DNA from: Typha latifolia
Lineage: Eukaryota > Streptophyta > Magnoliopsida > Poales > Typhaceae
Length of the DNA stretch: 64,000 bases
Assembly (NCBI GenBank): GCA_019914945.1
Contig: CM034103.1
Span: 5,890,001 to 5,954,000, forward strand
Direction: 5' to 3'
In this document: positions 31,740 to 43,400 of the stretch, one piece after another
How the letters are laid out: each line of letters opens with the position of its first letter
How positions within the stretch are numbered: position 1 is the first letter of the stretch
Translations under genes and position numbers: made by a program
Notes under the pieces: generated by a model
Databases searched by the model: none
The model's input: the letters and a program-made list of their open reading frames with translations, nothing else
What the model was told of the DNA's origin: nothing

Positions 31740-32910
31740 TTCGCGCGATCACCAAGTGGTATCCTTACCTCGTTGTACGACGCCTTTTGATTTGTATAGA
31801 CCTACAGAGCCTTCCGTACTTCTTGGAGTAGTGGTAGACACTTCAACATAGAAGAGATGGTGTATAAGAAGGGGATAAAAAATTGAGCTGCCGAATTTGT
31901 GGCCTTCTTCGCTCCCACCTTTCCTTTCTCGGAGGACCTGAGGCATTTAGGTACAACTGGCTAGAGTTATTTTAAGATGTTACGGGAGATCATAGCTGAC
32001 TTGACCCAACATCCGGAGCTTGAGGCACGTAATGGGCTAATTTTGTACTGTAGGCACATCCATGTGCTCGCATACTTGGAGGCGCATCGTCGGCTGTTGG
32101 AACACTTCCATGACACTCCAAAAGCTGACCATGAAGTGGTGTTGAGGACCTACAAGCGACTTGCTCAAAGTTGTATTTGGACGGGAATGGAGACGGATAT
32201 AAAGCACTACGTCAAAGAGTGACAAATCTACCAACAAGCGAAGACATAGTCTCTCAAGCTAGCTGGACTACTCCACTCATTACCAATCCTTGAGCAAATT
32301 TGAGAGTATATCGATGGATTTCATAGAGAAGCTGTCTGAGATCCAGGGATACTTAGTGATTTTGATAGTTGTCGACATGATGTGTAAATATGCTCACTTT
32401 TTGGCTCTAGCATATCAATTTTCAGCAAACATAGTTGCTAAAATTTTGTGAGAGATGTCGGGAAGCTCCATGGGATGCTGAGGATAATCGTTCCAGATAG
32501 TGATCCCATTTTTATAAGTGACTTTTGGGCAGAGTTCTTCAGATTGTAAGTGATATGGTTGACACTCAGTTCGGCCTATCATATGCAAATAGACGGCCAA
32601 ACTGAGGTAGTCAACTAAGGTATTGAACAGTATTTGAGATGCTTTATGGCAAATCAACCGATAGAGTGGTTGCAGTATTTGCCTTCGACAGAGTCGTCCT
32701 ATAAATACCGCCACCATCACAACATTCAAATGACTTCATTTGATATGGCATATGGATGGACAACCCTAATGCTATAGGCATATGATCGGTTGGCAGCCAT
32801 AGAGAGGTCAAAAAAGGGCTTGCAGCTGATGAAGTGGGATGAAACATTGAGACAACTTCGTGAGCACATAAGCTGTAGCTCAAAGTTGGATGAAATGGGT
32901 CTATGATTAG
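31740..32910 (+). pseudogene. Chromovirus RNase H end and integrase remnant
   Basis: An RNase H tail (about 31760-31960) leads into a zinc-binding-type integrase start in the frame 31977-32222. The integrase core follows with 'PDSDPIFISDFWAEFF' near 32490, 'SSAYHMQIDGQTEVVN' (about 32575-32620), and 'EQYLRCFMANQPIEWLQYLP' to 32690. The end is 'MTSFDMAYGW' near 32730. The first catalytic Asp region (near 32310-32380, 'ISMDFIEKL'-like) is shifted and interrupted by stops. Domain order is that of Ty3 integrases. Confidence 0.75.
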
Positions 32911-33059
32911 AGACATCGCTAGTGCGAGTTTGTAGTGGGTGATTTGGTCTTGTGTGGGTGCAGCCATATCTTTAGATGACCTTACGAGCCGTGCAAAATC
33001 AAAAGTTGTCCTAGCAGTTCTTCAATCTATACAACACGTTAGAGCATATTGGACCTGTA

Positions 33060-33351
33060 TCCTATAGGTTGGAGCTACCTAAAGGGACACGAGTGCATCC
33101 AATTTTTTTATGTCCCAGTTCAAAAGGCCAAGATTGGATTAGATCTCACCATAGGGACTGACTTGTCAGAGCCTATTGAAGATCATGATGTGGAAGAGTC
33201 AGTGCGTGTCCTATCCAAGTAGTGGCGTCAATATGACAGGCGAATAAAGATGAAGGTTCTAGTGGAGTGGCTAGGACAATCCACCGACGATGCAACGTGG
33301 AAGATGAAGGATGACTTGATGGACTATTTTTTCTATTTTACACCTTGAGGG
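33060..33351 (+). pseudogene. Chromodomain at integrase C-terminus
   Basis: 'YRLELPKGTRVHPIF' (33060-33105) is the conserved bridge before the chromodomain. It is followed in another frame by 'IKMKVLVEWLGQSTDDATWK' (33246-33305) and then an LEDK-like end. The 'LV.W.G....+ATW' pattern is the chromodomain core that guides chromoviral integration to marked chromatin. This places the element in the Ty3 chromovirus clade. Stops occur within it. Confidence 0.72.
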
Positions 33352-33377
33352 CAAGGTGAGGGAAAGCATGGTGGGTT

Positions 33378-34010
33378 ATTGTGGTTTGTGATTATGATGC
33401 AAATTGAACTTAACCAGCCCACCTTAAATTGGATCATTTTATTTTTGAAGAATAAGAAGTTTTGCCTGCGCGTTCGAATAGCAAGAAGGGTCATTCGAGC
33501 ATGGCGTTCTAATGCTAGAAAGGGTCATTCGAACACAGTGTTGCCTGCATACATTCGCACATACAGAGGTACTATTTTGGCCGTTTAAACGGCTTCATAA
33601 GGCCATTCGAACACCCAACACTAGGTTACTTTGTATTAGAGTTTATTTATTATTTTTAAATGTCTGGCTAGCTCTAAATATGTGAAATGACATCCACCTT
33701 GGTATTATTGAATATTTGAGTTTTGTTTTACATCTATGCTTGAGCCAACCTTCTCCCTCTTTCTATCTTCCCCTTGTTACCCACTTTGAGATTCAACTCA
33801 CGATAGAGGTTACAACTTCACCGCTTCTCCCTCCTCACTCCATCTATTAATTCCACCTAGAAGCCCCGTTCCCCAAAGGAGCAATATATCTGAATCTCAG
33901 GTCATTTCAACAGTTAGATCGTCTCCTATTGACTTCAAAAATTTTGTATTTAGTTCTGCCCAAAGCTGCAACTCGAATCGCAATTATCTTCCTCGAGGGT
34001 GATTGTAACA
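33378..34010 (+). mobile_element. Putative 3' LTR of the chromovirus
   Basis: After the end of the chromodomain is a purine-rich stretch ('gtgagggaaagcatggtggg', 33355-33374) that could be the polypurine tract. The putative LTR would start near TGTGGTTTGTG (33378) and end at 'gattgtaaca' (34010). It includes TTCGAACG-type motifs and a 34-bp tandem duplication. No matching 5' copy is present to confirm the ends. Confidence 0.42.
33470..33537. repeat. 34-bp tandem duplication with TTCGAA-type motifs
   Basis: Two 34-bp units begin at 33470 ('gcgttcgaatagc') and 33504 ('gcgttctaatgct') and share 'agaaagggtcattcga' in their second half. They lie in the putative U3 of the chromovirus LTR. Confidence 0.75.
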
Positions 34011-37000
34011 TCGTCGATGTTAAAAACCCCAAAAATATATACCCATCTTCAAGAGCTCAATTTCTTATATTCAAGCTAAGATGAAGCCTACATGAGTTGT
34101 TCAATACCAAATTTGTGCATGAATCTAATTCAAATTAAATTTCAAACTTAATTTAAGCCATGCCTGAGTTTATCAAATTTGAACTGGACAAAGATTGACT
34201 TGACTTAAAATTAAAATTAATTGTTGTACAGAATCCAAATTTTATACATCTTGTGTGTATGTGTGTGTGTGTGCATGTCTTAAATCTTGTATATGCATGA
34301 TCATGTATTTTGAGCCTCATTGAACAGAGCTTGATTGCAACAATCTGAGATCAAGCTTAGCTAGTTTAAATCAAGTCAAGCTCGACCTGAGCCTAAGCTG
34401 ATACGAGCTGGAGCACTTGATTTATTTTCCAGCCCTAGTACTATAAATGCCAAAGTAATTAAAGTCAATAGTACTTGAATGTAGTCTTTATTTCTGTAAG
34501 TATTATATGGATTTAATATACAAATTAAATTATAACTGGGAAGATCAAACGAATCAATGTAATGCCCAAGAAAAAAGGTCAAATTTTGGCTTCCAATGGT
34601 TAATTTGAAATATATCAATGAGCTATTTATGTAATTTAAGTATGTTGCACGAATAAATATTCTACAAGTACTTTTTATTATGTGATATAATTTTGTATAT
34701 AAGATGATGCCATAAAAGATATTTATAAAGTGTTCATATTATTGTCGTTTTTCATTTCCATTTCCAATTTTGTGATGCTAGCTAGGCTTAACTTAGATGT
34801 GAAGAGGATTGTGGTTCTGACGATCGCTTTAGCATTAGGTTTGACAAGACAAAAGTAGGAGTTTTCCCACCCTTTTCGAGGTGTCTGGCTAGCAACTCTC
34901 CCCATGTACCATATGTCCTTGTTGTGTCCTTTTAACACAGTAATGGGAATTGATAATGATTATTCCCTTTATACTCCTGACTCGTTCATCCAGATGAAGG
35001 CATTTTTGTTATTTTAAAAAAAATTATACTACGCCTTTGTTGGTTTTGAGAAAGAAACCTGTGGCCATATGCCTGAAATCCTAAACTTTAAATCTTAAAT
35101 TTAAGTCTCTCGTTCACTTTACAATAACTTTTTTTCTTATTCTATAATATGGCTCTTAATTTTATAATAATAACTAAACACTAATTTCATTCTAGAATAT
35201 AAATACTGTTTATCAAAATTACATCTTATATTGTATATTGTTCATCAAAATTATACATTATACCACGCACTAACTCAATTACTAATTTACCCTTAATATA
35301 TATCCCATCAACTTATTTTATATCAAATTGAAAGGAAATACATAGTAATTTTATAAAATATAAAATATATTTTTTATTTTTTTAACTTTATATCACATCA
35401 AAGGTAATTATTATACTTTTATTTTAAATATAAGTAAAAACAAGAATAATTATTCTTGAAATAAAAAACTTATTTTAAAATAGCAAAGAGAAATACCTAT
35501 TTCAAAATTGACATTATTCCTAAAATAAATGAAGCCGCTCAAAACCTCTAGCCAAATTCACTATAAATTTTTTTTTATTTCTACAATAAATAAAATATAA
35601 ATTTTAATATAAATTCAAATTGAATTTTAGTTTTATCTTTGACATGATTTAAATCTATCACTCTTATCATTAAAATTAAATAATATTTTTATCCATTAAT
35701 TTTATATATTATTTATTTATTCTAAAATTAATATATTTTATACTTTTTCACATCAGGTTCACAACTAAATACCATATTTGTTTAACTTAGTTGAGAATAT
35801 GTAAATTAAATTAAAATAGAGAGTCCGCATATCAAGTTCGGAGCTCAGCCTTAAACAAAAACTGTGAGAGCAAATAATTGAGCCAAGCTTGGGTTGGGCT
35901 CTCTACCGATCTGCTTGATTAGCTAAGCCCAACTAAGGCTGAATGTAGATATAGTGATGCAATGGTACAATTAAAAAATATATATATATAGCATATATTT
36001 GGGATTCAATCCCATAACAAATTGCTGTATAAAGCAACTAAAACGCTAGAAGAATGGTGGAGACATAAAAGCTAACTAATTATATACATAAGCTAATATG
36101 AACCGAGCCGAGCCAAGCTCAAGGTCGACTAAATTATTATAAGTGTTGGTCAGATACCCATGTAGGGATCAAAGAAGTATGAAAAAATATAATGTCATAG
36201 AAGATCGGATCTACCACACGTTATCAATAATAAAATATAAAAAATAAAGCATGAAAAATAATTGCAACATAGATTTTATATGAAAAAACTCAAACTTTAA
36301 TGAAAAAAGACACCAAGAATCATCACCAATTATTAATAATTATAGTGGATACAATATTGACTTACATACTATTTGTCAATCCTCATGATTATATATGTAA
36401 AATTTTGCTCACTTAACTTCACAATAATCTATTTGATGATTGATTTCATCTCACTGACCCACACAACGTATTCTTCTAGACACGATGTAGATACATTTTA
36501 TCTAAAGCTGGGAGGTGATCTTTAGTAGCTTCTAAAAGATAATCAAATAGGTGATAAACATTTAGGAAAAAGGAATAAATACTTTTAGAAAGGATTACTC
36601 GCTAGGGTTAGGTTAAAACCCGTTTAATACCTTTTCCAAATAGAGTCCAATGGACCTCAAAGTCAATCAAAGAAGCCATCAAGTGAGTTCGAACACCTTT
36701 TCTTGAAAGCACATCTTCCTAAGTTTCATTCGCAGATTGTTTGAACCGAAATTCAAACATTTGTGTATCAATATCTTTACAAACGGAAGAGCAAATTTTC
36801 TATAATGACAAATTCATAAATAAATTCATATTTATTTGAATTGTACAATTTAAAATCATATGTATGGTCAAGTCACATAGCTAATGAAATATCAGATTCT
36901 GAGAAGTAATAAAATCAAAAGATGAAAAAAAATATTAAAGCTTTAGATTTCATAATTACATTTGGACAAAGTCAAAGAGGTCTAGACAAGAGGAATGGTT

Positions 37001-37903
37001 CACTTAAGAAAATGTAAATGAAGTTCGGATGACATATAAAAGACAGCAAAAGGAAAGTTCTAAATTAGAACTAAATTTGATGATTTTTTTGGTGGCTTGT
37101 CTAGACAAATCAAAGATTATCCTAACCTCTATTGAAGAAGCTGAAAGTCAAAGGTTGGATCACCTATTGCAAAGAGAACTCTAAAAATTTTACTCTCATC
37201 TTAAAAGAGTTGTCAAGTTTTTTCACAAAGTTTATACTTCATATTTGAGTAAAGAGGCATCCATACTTGTCTGATTATTTGAGCTACAAGTGAGAATGAT
37301 CTAGTACCATTGGAAAGGAGAAGGAGCTAAAATATTCGTTGACATCAAACACATGTCATACTTGTGCTTTTGAGGATTGATCTATCACTCGGTTATAGGT
37401 GCTAACCAAAGGGAGGCAATTTCTTTCACAAGAATAGTTAACCAGATAGTTTCTATTCAAGAAGTTACTTAAATACTACAACATTATAATGTTAAAAGGC
37501 TTGTAAGTCTTATTTCTATTTTTTTATATAGTAAGATCGATTGACTTTGTATGGGTTCATAATTTTTCCCCTCTATGGGAGAGAAATTTTTCACATTAAA
37601 AAAATATCTCTATCTTGTGTTAGCCATGTTTACTTTTCTTATTCATTTTTTGCTTTTAGTTTTCTACTCTTACTTGCTTTTCTACACACCAACTTGAGTT
37701 CAATTTTCCACACAACCAAGCCTCACCCTGAGGATAAGTTGACCAATGGAAGGTACAACCACAAGGTAGCATTAGAAGAAAGATTCTCAGGTCTGACCTA
37801 AGACAAATGGTGATTGTCGACACGAATTTGATCAAAAAAGAAGATAAAACTAATATTGGTGATAGAGGCATCAACCACTTTCCGGCTTTTCTTTAGGGTG
37901 TTA
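34011..37903. other. Long unassigned AT-rich stretch
   Basis: No gene is supported. A GT microsatellite lies at 34249-34274. Around 34340-34432 and 35820-36140 there are AGCTTGA/GAGCTCGA-type words ('gagccgagccaagctc'), which resemble hAT-like MITE interiors as at 63260-63764, but complete ends were not found. The open frames 37541-37801 and 37656-37874 (opposite strands) have no recognisable content. Confidence 0.4.
34249..34274. repeat. (GT)n microsatellite
   Basis: A mostly pure GT run, interrupted once by 'at'. Confidence 0.85.
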
Positions 37904-37975
37904 CAACTACTCCTGACAAAACAAAAATTTTAAGTCCTCGAACTTATGCACCTGAGTTAATTAAGTAAATGAGGT
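37904..37975 (-). other. Retrotransposon 3' junction: polyprotein end, decayed polypurine tract, LTR start
   Basis: On the minus strand, 'gttcgaggacttaaaa' (typical of the FED end of chromoviral polyproteins) leads through a decayed purine tract ('caggagtagt') to TGTAACACCCTAAAG starting at 37904. This is the usual layout at the start of a 3' LTR of Del/Tekay type. The LTR presumably extends to lower coordinates, but I cannot define its other end. Sequence past the first 15 bases does not match the upstream LTR at 42019. Confidence 0.45.
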
Positions 37976-38129
37976 TAACTAGATTGAAAACCACAAATTT
38001 TCACAATAGGGTGATTTTCAAAAGGGTACTCCCCAAGAAAAAAAAAATTTATGTCAAAACAATTTTTCAAAGGTTCTAATTTCTATTTAAATGTCTTAAA
38101 TACAATAAATGGACTACCTCATTTATTTT

Positions 38130-39421
38130 GGTAAGCCGAATGTATAAAAGAGAGAAAAAGGGTATTATACTTGTCTCATTGTCATTCGCTTAGATTGGTC
38201 ATGATAAAGACTTGCATCATATTTACCTCATTTAATAGAGGGACTGAGTTTTGTAGCTCCTTGTTCTTGAATTTGCTATAATAGTTACTCTTGATGCTTT
38301 GGAAAATGAATCTCCTTGGAGTAAGGGGCACCGTAGACGAATATGCGTAATCTGTCCATAGTTGGAACACATTGGGTTTTAAGGGCTAGGACACTCTCGA
38401 GATAGGTGACCTTCTAGACATAATTGAAGTAGATCTTTATAGCTAAAAGCGACTGAGATGCTTCTACACTACTAACACTTCTTGAGCACACTATAGACCC
38501 TCTAGCAGTGGCTTACATATGAGTTCTGGGATGGCTTCAAATTCAATCGCCAGGTTTAGTCAAAGTTGAACCAGAGTTGGTACCTCTAGCATAAGGATCA
38601 AATCTTGGTTTGTCCAATGTTGTAGATCCTATTGGACCTAAGTTGACTCCACAGTGATGTTCGCCAAATTGATTTGAATGTTGACTCAAGCCCTCCTATT
38701 GCCATGATTTCTCTTCAATCAGGTCCCTCTCACCTATCCCTACACACTCCACCACTTGCATATAAGTTAGATTCTTTGCCACGTTCACTTGCATATATAT
38801 CTCAATTTGTAGACCTTTTTTTAATCTCTCCTCATACTATGCTACCATCATAGTACCCTACTTCAAATGAGTGAACTCCCTCACCAACTTAAATTGCAAA
38901 GATGGAGTAAAATATATTAGGTCAAAGACATCAGAGAATGCTTCCTAAGTAATGTGCTCAGTAGCATTGTGAGCTGACATCAAGTGCTTGGTGGCCTTCT
39001 ATAATTGTTCTGCTTCCTCGCGAAAAAGGAAAGTAACAAAAACTACTTGTTGTTCCTCTAGGGATCCAAAGACAGTCAAAATCTTCATTACATTCTCAAT
39101 GGACCTGTTTGCCTCCATTGATCGATCATGACATTAAAAAATGGAAGGTTAAACTACATAAATGAGTTCAAAGGCCATGACGCCCTACCATTGATTTGTT
39201 TAGTTGACACAAATTGACCTGATTGCCCACCTAGCTAGTTTGCTATAACTACATAATGGATCGCTCTCATATAATCTCATTTATAAGTCATTCCTAATGC
39301 CTAACCAAACACCCGATAGCTCCATACTACTTATTAGGGTATCAACAATTAGCTCATCAATGAGAGCTGAAGCTCCCTCAAAAGCAGTCGAACGAATAGA
39401 ATGAATCCATCTAGGAGGCAT
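38130..39421 (-). pseudogene. Del/Tekay-like chromovirus gag remnant
   Basis: Minus-strand translation from an ATG at 39421 gives the retrotransposon Gag core, including 'EEQQVVFVTFLFREEAEQL', 'FKLVREFTHLK' and 'VAKNLTYMQVVECVGIGERD' (about 39080-38720). Two CCHC-type knuckles follow: 'GHLSRECP' (around 38410) and 'CSNYGQITHIRLRCP' (around 38360-38320). Several of their cysteines are altered. The piece near 38190 ('MMQVFIMTNLSE') fits the end of Gag. Stops are frequent. Immediately downstream, where protease, RT and integrase should be, only about 200 bp remain before a polyprotein-end and LTR junction. Nearly all of pol has therefore been deleted. Confidence 0.7.
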
Positions 39422-39580
39422 TTCTAATAAGTTCAAAGTAAATCATTTTATAATTCCCAGTTCATCCCTAAATATCACTAATGCCATTCATATTCTATTA
39501 TATGCAATCACTGCACTTAAACTCTACCTAGCCCATAGGGGTAGTATTCTAGAGACTTGCCAGATTTATTTGATAAAGAT

Positions 39581-39594
39581 AGCTCTAATACTAA
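39581..39594 (-). other. Primer-binding site (decayed) of the antisense family A element
   Basis: On the minus strand it reads TTTAGTATTAGAGCT, two changes from TTGGTATCAGAGCT. It lies between the LTR (higher coordinates) and the gag remnant (lower coordinates). Confidence 0.62.
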
Positions 39595-39595
39595 A

Positions 39596-42019
39596 TTTAA
39601 ATACTCAGCACCAAATACATGTGCTTCACACGTGGATGGAACACATGTAGTTCTCACGTGATTTGTTGGTCAACATTTTTATGTAGTATTCAAGATAAGA
39701 AGTCAAAATTTACAAAAATAATCAAAATGAAGAATATCCAAAGTACCACAAGCCACAATAAACATCTAGAATACATGTCTTTAACATAACAAAAAGTAAA
39801 TAAATACCCATGCACGAGCAACATAACAAATCCATTATAAATAAAAAAAGAAAACTAAAGAAATATAACTAGTCCTCATCTACTGGTCTAAAAAATATAT
39901 TTCATCAAAATATAGTGAGCATAAAGCCAAGCATGTATACACCTCTATAGTGTAAAATAGTGTAGTATGTAATGCTTAAATGCTAATATAATAAACTCAT
40001 AAGTACAATACCAATAGTTCATCATTTAATAAAAAAAGCAAGATCAAATATTAATATGCTCTCATAAAGCCCCAAATAGTAAGGATAGACATCTAATAGT
40101 AATGTTGTTCATACATGCTTGGTGATAATACACATGATCAATTATATGTGGTCATCAGACTAAGGGCTCTAATTGTAAGCATATCTTCACACTCATTACC
40201 ACATCCCAAGAAGGAATCATGAGCCCTCAACTCGGAAAAACACCTTAATCATATGTCATTGACTTTTGGTAGAGCTATAAATTCTATCTCTCAATCATTA
40301 TTTTTAAGATTGTCAAGTATATGGCTTCCATACTAGATAGTAATCACGCCTACTCCACTTGTGTACGATTTACCTAATATATAAATATTATACATACACT
40401 TTAGCCCTAACTCTAGCTGAGTGAGTAAAAGTATTTTGCCAAGACAAGATATAACTACTTAGTTATACACACATATGGTGCCATATCTAGTAAAATACAT
40501 ATCGTAATTAGTGTCCTTAAAGCACATATACTGTATAAAGCATGTATTCAATCACCACAAAGTGATAAGACATAAATGTTGATAATAAAAGCTTGAATAT
40601 GAATGTTATAACATTACCACATTATAAAAATGTTAGCATCATCACAATATGTATATAATACTCTTAGACTACAAAGAAATTGCTTGCTTGAAATGTATCT
40701 GACTGGTGTAATTGCACTTCAATTATCTGGTTCATGAGTATAAACCTAACTACCACTAAATAAATAAATAAGTCTCATAACTGCCTTTATGTGTTTAAGT
40801 ATGTTCAATTACAATGTCCAAACATAGTATTACTAACACTTATTAAAAGAGTTATATTATTTATCTTAAAACATTTTTATTCATAGTTAATATATTTAAT
40901 ATTCACTTAATACAAATATTACCACAAGTGAGATACCATTTTTTTTATAATTTATTTTTAATGTCTCCAATCTAATCAAGTCAAAATCAAGTAAATTAAC
41001 AATTACAAAAATAAACTAAAGGTATTTGAGCTAGCCCAATGACCATATAATTGTGCTAGGCTATTGCCTAACTATAGAGCTTTATTGTGGTTGGCCTGCA
41101 CTAAAAGGCCCACAAGTCAAGGTTGGGCTCAGCCCAAGCCAACTTGTTGTCTTCCCCTCGAGGAGCAAAACAGCAATAGCAATACAGAGGAGTTCATTAG
41201 TATTTAGGGGAGAGGGCAAACCACCAAAAAAAAGGGGGTAAAATTCCTAGGGACAACCAATAGAAAGAGAGGAATGAGATGATCACCACAAGATATTGAA
41301 ATATTAGTCGAGGTGGCCAAGGGTAGTCGACAGCCTCCCTTATGGCCGGTGGAGAGGGGAGAATTCCAAACGACAAACAGGGATATGAGGTCACCAAAAA
41401 GAGATGTTTATGCATTTATCTTGTGGAGGGGAATATGACTAGCATAGAAAGAGGGAGGCGTGATAGTGACAACGGCCGGTAGCTGACAGAAAGAGGCCAT
41501 ATGGCCTATCATCATGCTGAGGTAAACTTGACTAGTGTAAAGTACCACCGAGAAGGTGACACTGGAAGGAAGCTTCCTCGTTCGGAGCTAGGTAAGCGAC
41601 AATCATTAGCTAGCGAATTCGATAGAAAAAGAAGAAAAATATAAGTTTTGTGATAAAGCTCTCAATACTAGATAAAAATAAAAATTAAAAATAAGGAGGT
41701 ATCGATCACTTACCAATGAGAGGGTTGAGAGGTTGGTGGGATTTGACGGCTCATTGATGATGAGCGCTCGCCTTTGAATTGTGACATGGAGAAAGAGAAA
41801 AAATAGAAAGGGAAGGAGGACAAGTTGGCTACGAGAGAGGAGAAAGAGAGATGAATAAAAAGGGGGAGATAAGGATCTAGAATTCAAGCAATGACAAATC
41901 CGAAATCTCGTTAGAGATTTTGGATGTTTATCTTATTGCTAAGGGAGACATAAAGAGTAGGAGGAAGAAGGAGGTACTATAGCGCATGTGTCGAGCACAT
42001 ACCCTTTTTTAGTGTTACA
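39596..42019 (-). mobile_element. 5' LTR, family A chromovirus, antisense
   Basis: On the minus strand the unit starts TGTAACACTAAAAAAGG at 42019 and ends beside the primer site at 39594. It aligns in order with the solo LTR at 970-3751. Shared features are the terminal 'TGTAACA...TAAAAAA...TGC...GCGCTA' block, a pyrimidine-rich tract, the 'ggttgggct...gccc' block (near 41120, compare 1885-1915), and the 3' block 'ttgaccaa...cacgtg' (39640-39690, compare 3688-3712). Together with the gag remnant it forms a truncated retrotransposon. Confidence 0.65.
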
Positions 42020-42479
42020 ATCATTTTTTACCAATAAATTCCAAGAAATGCATAAACAATTTCTAAATTCAAGAATTTTTGTTGCAAATGCAACATTAAA
42101 TATCACAAATGGTTTAGAAAACAAAATGTTTAACAAGTTAGTTCACTACACATCCATTTAAAAAAATTATTTGATGCACTAAAGAATTTCATATTAACTT
42201 ATAATAAAAGTCAAAAAGAACTAGATGCACAAATATTCACATCAACATATCATAAACTAAGTGGTCACAATCGTTGAAAAGAAATCCGATTATAGAATCT
42301 TAATAATTCACTATAATAAAGTACTAAATTTAAATATGAGTGTAATTCTAAGACATCAAACGTCAAAAGGTGACATTAAATTGAAGTTAAACTAAACTTA
42401 GTTCACATTCTTCCCTTCTATTAATAAAAAATATTTTTTCTATTTTCCTCCCTTTTTTATGCGAAATAAATACTTTGGT
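42020..42479. other. Unassigned AT-rich DNA
   Basis: No gene or element domain is seen between the family A LTR and the SIRE-like gag remnant. Confidence 0.35.
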
Positions 42480-43400
42480 GCAATAATAGCTTTCACACCC
42501 AAATTTGGTAGCGAAGAATGCACTATATCAAAGGATGAATCAATAAAATCAAAACAAATGATATATGAATGAATTGTGTCAATCTAGATACTAACAAGAC
42601 AAGTTTCGCACTACAAGTTAGGTCTTTCTTTCTATCCCAAATATATCTAATTTTCACACCATAAAAAACACATGCTTAGATTTTTACATTAAATTACAAT
42701 ATAGACTAATATATCTTATAACTCCACAATGATGACAAATAGGAAAGAAAATGTTCTTTCTTATTTTGGTGCTGACTTTTGATATTAAAATTTACCTTCC
42801 TTTCACACATACCCCACATCTTATATTCTCTTGGTGATCGAGATACTTTCTAGGTCATACTTGCTTCTTCCTTTTCTTGATATCCTAGAGACAAAAATAA
42901 TTTTAATATTCCTAAAATATCCAAGATCATATATGTCCTTGCTCATAATTTGAGCATTCAAGATTTCATCGAATTTTGCTTTTATTTTGGGAAGGTCACT
43001 TCTTTCATTGAATGTTCCCTTTCTTGTTCCACATTATTTAGTTTCTCGTTCAGTTCATTTAACTATTCTCTTGCTATAATTAATTGTTCATGTTTTTCAC
43101 TAGCCCTTTCTTCGGTCTTTGATTTTCATATTCAACATGCTTTAGTTTAGTTAAGAGCTTCAAGTTAATTTGTCTTTCTTCATCTGTAGGACTCTTTAGC
43201 CCTTTCTGAATCGTCTTCAGAATTTGATTCATCTATGTCCCTTTGTCCTCAACTCAATAGACAAATAAGGAGACTGTAAAAGCCACGTAGTTTTCTTGTT
43301 CAATTTCGAAATCATTTTTGGATTCATCCAAATTGTCATAAGTAGCATTCATGACTTTATCCTCCTCTTAAAATAATTAGACGCATCCCTATATTATATG
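42480..43400 (-). pseudogene. SIRE-like copia gag remnant (second copy)
   Basis: On the minus strand, 'MNATYDNLDESKNDFEIEQE' with 'NYVAF' (about 43350-43275) matches the acidic segment after the zinc knuckle in SIRE/Maximus Gag. A charged coiled-coil-like stretch follows (to about 43080). Further downstream a CCHC-like 'CHHCGVIRYISLYC' occurs near 42740-42700. The two blocks keep SIRE order but are in different frames with many stops. It is a separate copy from the gag at 7600-8870. Confidence 0.55.
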
